NCBI GenBank assembly: GCA_024685655.1
Contig: JAIKVO010000097.1
Coordinates: 1 to 33,056 of the forward strand
Origin: Treponemataceae bacterium
GTDB lineage: Bacteria; Spirochaetota; Spirochaetia; Treponematales; Treponemataceae
Length of the DNA: 33,056 nucleotides
Direction: 5' to 3'
The translations under genes were made by a program, and so were the position numbers. Shown in pieces: positions 30,209 through 33,056 of the stretch (within the stretch, counting starts at the first letter, position 1; every line of letters starts with the position of its first letter). The notes beneath the pieces were generated by a model, which had not been told where the DNA came from, ran no database searches, and saw only the letters and a program-made list of their open reading frames with translations.

Positions 30209-31048
30209 TTACGCGACGTAAGCTTCCAGTTTGCTCATGCGAGTCGGGTGCTTTAAGCGTCTAATAGCTTTTTTCTCAATCTGACGGATTCTCTCTTTGG
30301 TCAGATGGAACACATCGCCAACTTCCTTAAGCGACATAGACTCTTTTCCGTTAAGGCCGAAGCGGCAGCGAAGTACCTCCGCCTCTTTCTCTGTAAGGCT
30401 GTCAAGAACAGCATCTATATCTTCTTTCATGCTCGTCTGCATAGCGTGCTCTTCCGGATCATCGTAAAGCGAATCAGAAATAAACTCACCAAGTGAAGAA
30501 CTGTCAGAATCGCCAGGATTTACCGCTGTATCCAGAGAAATCATATCTCTTGCTATATTAAGCAAATCACGCACATGAGCCTTGTCCATGTTGAGCATCT
30601 CGGCAATTTCCCGAATCTCCTGCTCCTCGGACTTGCTTCCGCCCACAGTCTTGCGGGCTTTTTCAATTTGAACAAGCTCGTTCGCTCTGTTAAGCGGCAG
30701 ACGAATCATCTTTGCCTTCTCGTAGATAGCTTTTAGTATCGCCTGGCGAATCCACCAAACTGCGTAAGAAATGAAATGGTATCCTTTTGACACATCGTAA
30801 CGGTCGATTGCTGTAAGAAGCCCGATATTGCCCTCGCTGATAAGGTCAGTAAGGTCAAGACCACGGTTCTGATATTTTTTTGCAACATTGACTACAAAGC
30901 GGAGATTAGCGCGTACTATCTTGTCTTTTGCAATTTTATCGCCAGCCTTTGCGCGCTGGGCAAGCTCGGTCTCCTCATCTCGTGAAAGAAGCGGGATTTT
31001 GTTGATCTCTTTAAGATACATCGCAAGTATTACATCATCATTTGTCAT
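30209..31048 (-). CDS. RNA polymerase sigma-70 family factor (compact RpoD/RpoS type)
   Basis: About 279 residues with all core regions: 1.2 (MYLKEINKIPLLSRDEE), 2 (NLRFVVNVAKKYQNRGLDL; GYHFISYAVWWIRQAI), 3 (EIAEMLNMDKAHVRDLL) and 4 (LTEKEAEVLRCRFGLNG; LTKERIRQIEKKAIRRLK). Region 1.1 and the non-conserved insert are absent, so it is a group-2 factor or a compact main factor; the sequence does not settle which. The longest frame starts 33 bases upstream (31081), but GGAGG at 31055-31059 is 6 bases before ATG 31048, so the chain starts MTNDDVILAM. It converges on recG across 38 bases. A TATAAT on the minus strand at 31262-31267 may be its promoter. Confidence 0.93.
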   Translation of the reverse strand: MTNDDVILAMYLKEINKIPLLSRDEETELAQRAKAGDKIAKDKIVRANLRFVVNVAKKYQNRGLDLTDLISEGNIGLLTAIDRYDVSKGYHFISYAVWWIRQAILKAIYEKAKMIRLPLNRANELVQIEKARKTVGGSKSEEQEIREIAEMLNMDKAHVRDLLNIARDMISLDTAVNPGDSDSSSLGEFISDSLYDDPEEHAMQTSMKEDIDAVLDSLTEKEAEVLRCRFGLNGKESMSLKEVGDVFHLTKERIRQIEKKAIRRLKHPTRMSKLEAYVA

Positions 31049-31081
31049 TTTGTGCCTCCGTTTGCAACTTCCGTTACACAA

Positions 31082-31411
31082 TCATAATTGCAAATACCGT
31101 GCCAAAATCCCAAATCAACAAAAAAAATATTTCCAGAAATTTACTTGCACACACTCCACTTCCAATTTCTTATAAAACAAACAGTTAAATCTCATAAATC
31201 CGCCCTTCAGTTTTTATCCGCAGATTTTTATCGATTTTTCTTTACTTTTTGACACTCTGTTATTATATTCTATTGTGTAAATTTGACACACTGTTTACTT
31301 TCACCCACTTTACTGGTTCATTTTGACACTTTTCTTTTCCAGATGGCTCATTTCGCGCCCTGAGCAACGTGCCACTTACGCGAAATATCACTAAAAATCC
31401 AACGCAGACAC
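31082..31411. other. Gene-free region upstream of the sigma factor with three TTTGACAC repeats
   Basis: About 330 AT-rich bases. TTTGACAC occurs at 31248-31255, 31282-31289 and 31322-31329, all in the same direction, and the first two are each followed by a CTGTT word. A minus-strand TATAAT (31262-31267) lies between the first two, where it could serve the sigma factor gene about 210 bases downstream. I see no gene or RNA here. Confidence 0.4.
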
Positions 31412-32719
31412 TTATAAACTTATTTTTATAAACTCCCAAATCTCGTCGATTCTTCTTTGGGAAACCCCTGAATTTTTTGCTATTATCTTCCAATTAGAAA
31501 CCGCTGTTTTTACATCGGCTATTGCATTTTTAACTTCACGGTGAGATAGGTTTCCAAATTTCGCACAGTTTTCAAAATCTAATTCTGTAAAGTTTTTTCT
31601 TTTTCCGTTAACGGTCATCTGATGGCTTGATGTCCACAATCCATTTGGATTATAGGCAAAAGAAACATCGTAGGCAGGAGAAAGTTTCCATTGTCCCTGC
31701 TTATCCATGAGGAAAGAAATGTTTTTTGTGTGATCGTCACAGTTAAAGGCATAGATATTGAATACCATCCGCTTAAATGCCTCAACAGAATCCAGATGAT
31801 GTAGGCCTATTTTATTCATGACGGAAAAAAACTGTTCATAACTGTAGGCCCCTGCCTGGTTAAAATCCATGTGAGCCATAGCGCATAATGTCTGCATGTG
31901 AAATTTATTACCTTTGTCATCACGGTCAAAGCGTTTTGTCATAAAATGCGAGTTTTTACCATCATCCAGAATTCTGCATTCGCTCATATTAATTCCGGCT
32001 TCTTTAGCCATAAGATAATATGTATATTCAATGATACCAAAATCTTCCCGGTCTTCATCTTCCTTATCTTTATTCCCTGCAACTCCGCTGAATTTAATCA
32101 ACCAGTGTTCAAACCCTTTTGAATTCTCCGTCTGCCCGGAGCGGACTTCATTTGTTTCAGGATTCCATGCAATTACTGCTTTCGCTCTTGCTCCACCGGC
32201 AGAAGTTCCGACGCTTATAATTTGAGAAAGAGCTGTATTCATTTCTGCTTTGTTACATTCATCAAGAACAATATTCAAACTTTTACGGTTTCTTAAGACC
32301 ATAGATGCCAGCTCTACAAGTTCTGAAACATTGATTTTTTCATCTATATTTTCAGAAGCAATTACGGGATAATATTCCAAAGCACCCATTCCGCGCTTTC
32401 CTGTATAACACAGTCTTTCAACTGCATTAAAGCTTTCGGGAAGCCGGCCTTGTTTTGACAACCACACATCAATAATACTGTTACCAAATTTGTCAGGAAG
32501 CGAATCTGAAACCAACCCCGGAAGCCCATGATACGTTTCATACGGAAGCTCCGGAAACCTATAAATGCCTTTTTTTAGCGGCATTACAACAGGAGAAAGC
32601 TGTATTCCACTTTGCACAAAAGAAGGATTATATTCAAAATCTGCAGTACGATTCTGGTCATCAAGGGAGACGGCACCGATGACAGTTCCCCATAGTCTTA
32701 TTTCTGCATTGTTTTTCAT
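31412..32719 (-). CDS. hipA: HipA-family kinase toxin (second locus, different subfamily)
   Basis: 435 residues with the HipA plan: N-terminal beta domain (about 1-115), the loop SVGTSAGGARAKAVIAW (169-185), K209 in HWLIKFSG, MTKRFDR (260-266), catalytic NCDDHTKN (326-333, D328 the likely base) and metal-binding D351 in SPAYDVSF. The NCDDHTKN and GTSAGGARAK forms place it in a subfamily distinct from the first HipA of this window, whose loop is SLAGAQEKL. The residue downstream of the kinase core is intact and no truncation is seen. The ATG overlaps the hipB stop as ATGA. Its cellular target is unknown. Confidence 0.92.
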   Translation of the reverse strand: MKNNAEIRLWGTVIGAVSLDDQNRTADFEYNPSFVQSGIQLSPVVMPLKKGIYRFPELPYETYHGLPGLVSDSLPDKFGNSIIDVWLSKQGRLPESFNAVERLCYTGKRGMGALEYYPVIASENIDEKINVSELVELASMVLRNRKSLNIVLDECNKAEMNTALSQIISVGTSAGGARAKAVIAWNPETNEVRSGQTENSKGFEHWLIKFSGVAGNKDKEDEDREDFGIIEYTYYLMAKEAGINMSECRILDDGKNSHFMTKRFDRDDKGNKFHMQTLCAMAHMDFNQAGAYSYEQFFSVMNKIGLHHLDSVEAFKRMVFNIYAFNCDDHTKNISFLMDKQGQWKLSPAYDVSFAYNPNGLWTSSHQMTVNGKRKNFTELDFENCAKFGNLSHREVKNAIADVKTAVSNWKIIAKNSGVSQRRIDEIWEFIKISL

Positions 32720-33056
32720 TCATCCTCTCCCCATTTCCAGTTTGAATTGCTTTGTTTCTGAGTGTCCGTTGCTTTTCTTACTCTCTGGCGCGGCTTTTCA
32801 AACTTTGACTGAATCAATTCCATAGGGCTTATTTCAGAAGCGGGTAAAAGGACTTCAAGAGAATTTAGTAAATCCAGTTCCCTAAAGATTTTAAGCAGAT
32901 TTCCAAACTGTACGCTTTCTCCTTTTTCAACATTCGAAACAGTCCCCTTTGAAACACCTGACAGGGCAGCAAATTCACCTTGAGTATACGATTTTCGTAT
33001 GCGGCAGGCTTTTATCCGGTTACCAAGTTCAATGAGGATTTCAGAATCTGAAAGGT
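32716..33056 (-). CDS. hipB: HipB-family HTH antitoxin (second locus, 5' end outside window)
   Basis: A minus-strand frame open from the window edge to TGA 32716-32718, giving 112 residues. The helix-turn-helix is clear: RIRKSYTQGEFAALSGVSKG then VSNVEKGESVQFGNLLKI. It is longer than the first HipB and has a basic/polar tail (KPRQRVRKATDTQ) that may bind HipA or DNA. The start codon and promoter lie beyond base 33056. The ATGA overlap with hipA shows tight translational coupling. Confidence 0.85.
   Translation of the reverse strand, partial: LSDSEILIELGNRIKACRIRKSYTQGEFAALSGVSKGTVSNVEKGESVQFGNLLKIFRELDLLNSLEVLLPASEISPMELIQSKFEKPRQRVRKATDTQKQSNSNWKWGEDE

Noticed and set aside
31263-31493. 76-residue minus-strand frame overlapping the 3' end of the second hipA
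   Set aside because: It overlaps a confidently called gene in another frame and lacks a Shine-Dalgarno site.

Overview
The window looks like chromosomal DNA of a spirochaete, most likely a Treponema of the gut or oral type. The reasons are moderate GC, the mix of housekeeping enzymes, a compact sigma-70 factor without region 1.1, and very large secreted DUF6273/Ig-like proteins of a kind I associate with Treponema and Clostridia. The species cannot be told from the sequence. There is no tRNA, rRNA, CRISPR array, transposase or phage gene.

Layout. 1-156: tail of an unrecognised plus-strand gene. 194-2977 (minus): a LURP-one-related protein, a GrpB-GNAT fusion and a DinB-like protein. 2978-3451: gene-free, with a 19-bp palindrome. 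3452-5696 (plus): a BAX-inhibitor-1 membrane protein, a HAD phosphatase and queH, closely spaced. 5748-7416 (minus): a cysteine-cluster protein and a tyrosine phosphatase. 7587-9046 (minus): a complete hipBA toxin-antitoxin operon with two palindromic operators. 9331-12657 (minus): carB, with tandem hairpins at its 3' end and a terminator-like hairpin plus a GC-rich hairpin mosaic upstream. 13167-17411 (plus): dnaE and a YggT-family membrane protein. 17410-25641 (minus): a two-gene operon of giant secreted proteins with its own promoter and terminator. 25683-26855 (plus): a CDP-alcohol phosphotransferase. 26962-27648 (minus): a DedA protein. 27726-30170 (plus): recG. 30209-31048 (minus): a sigma-70 factor. 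31412-33056 (minus): a second hipBA pair, with hipB cut by the window edge.

The most unusual region is 17.4-25.6 kb. Two exported proteins share five DUF6273 domains spaced by group-3 Ig-like domains and Ser-rich linkers. In the larger one an NlpC/P60 peptidase domain interrupts the tail of the first DUF6273 domain. That tail then seems to be present twice, once on each side of the peptidase, which suggests a recombinational insertion. The operon probably makes a periplasmic or surface apparatus that binds a ligand and cuts peptidoglycan-like peptides; this function is inferred.

Other recurring themes: (1) three genes (hipB, the CDP-alcohol phosphotransferase and recG) have good promoters so close to the start codon that their mRNAs should be leaderless or nearly so; (2) low-complexity segments lie inside conserved enzymes (QueH once, RecG twice); (3) two different HipA kinase toxins, each with an antitoxin gene overlapping by ATGA, lie about 22 kb apart. 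Several starts were chosen by Shine-Dalgarno spacing rather than by longest frame.
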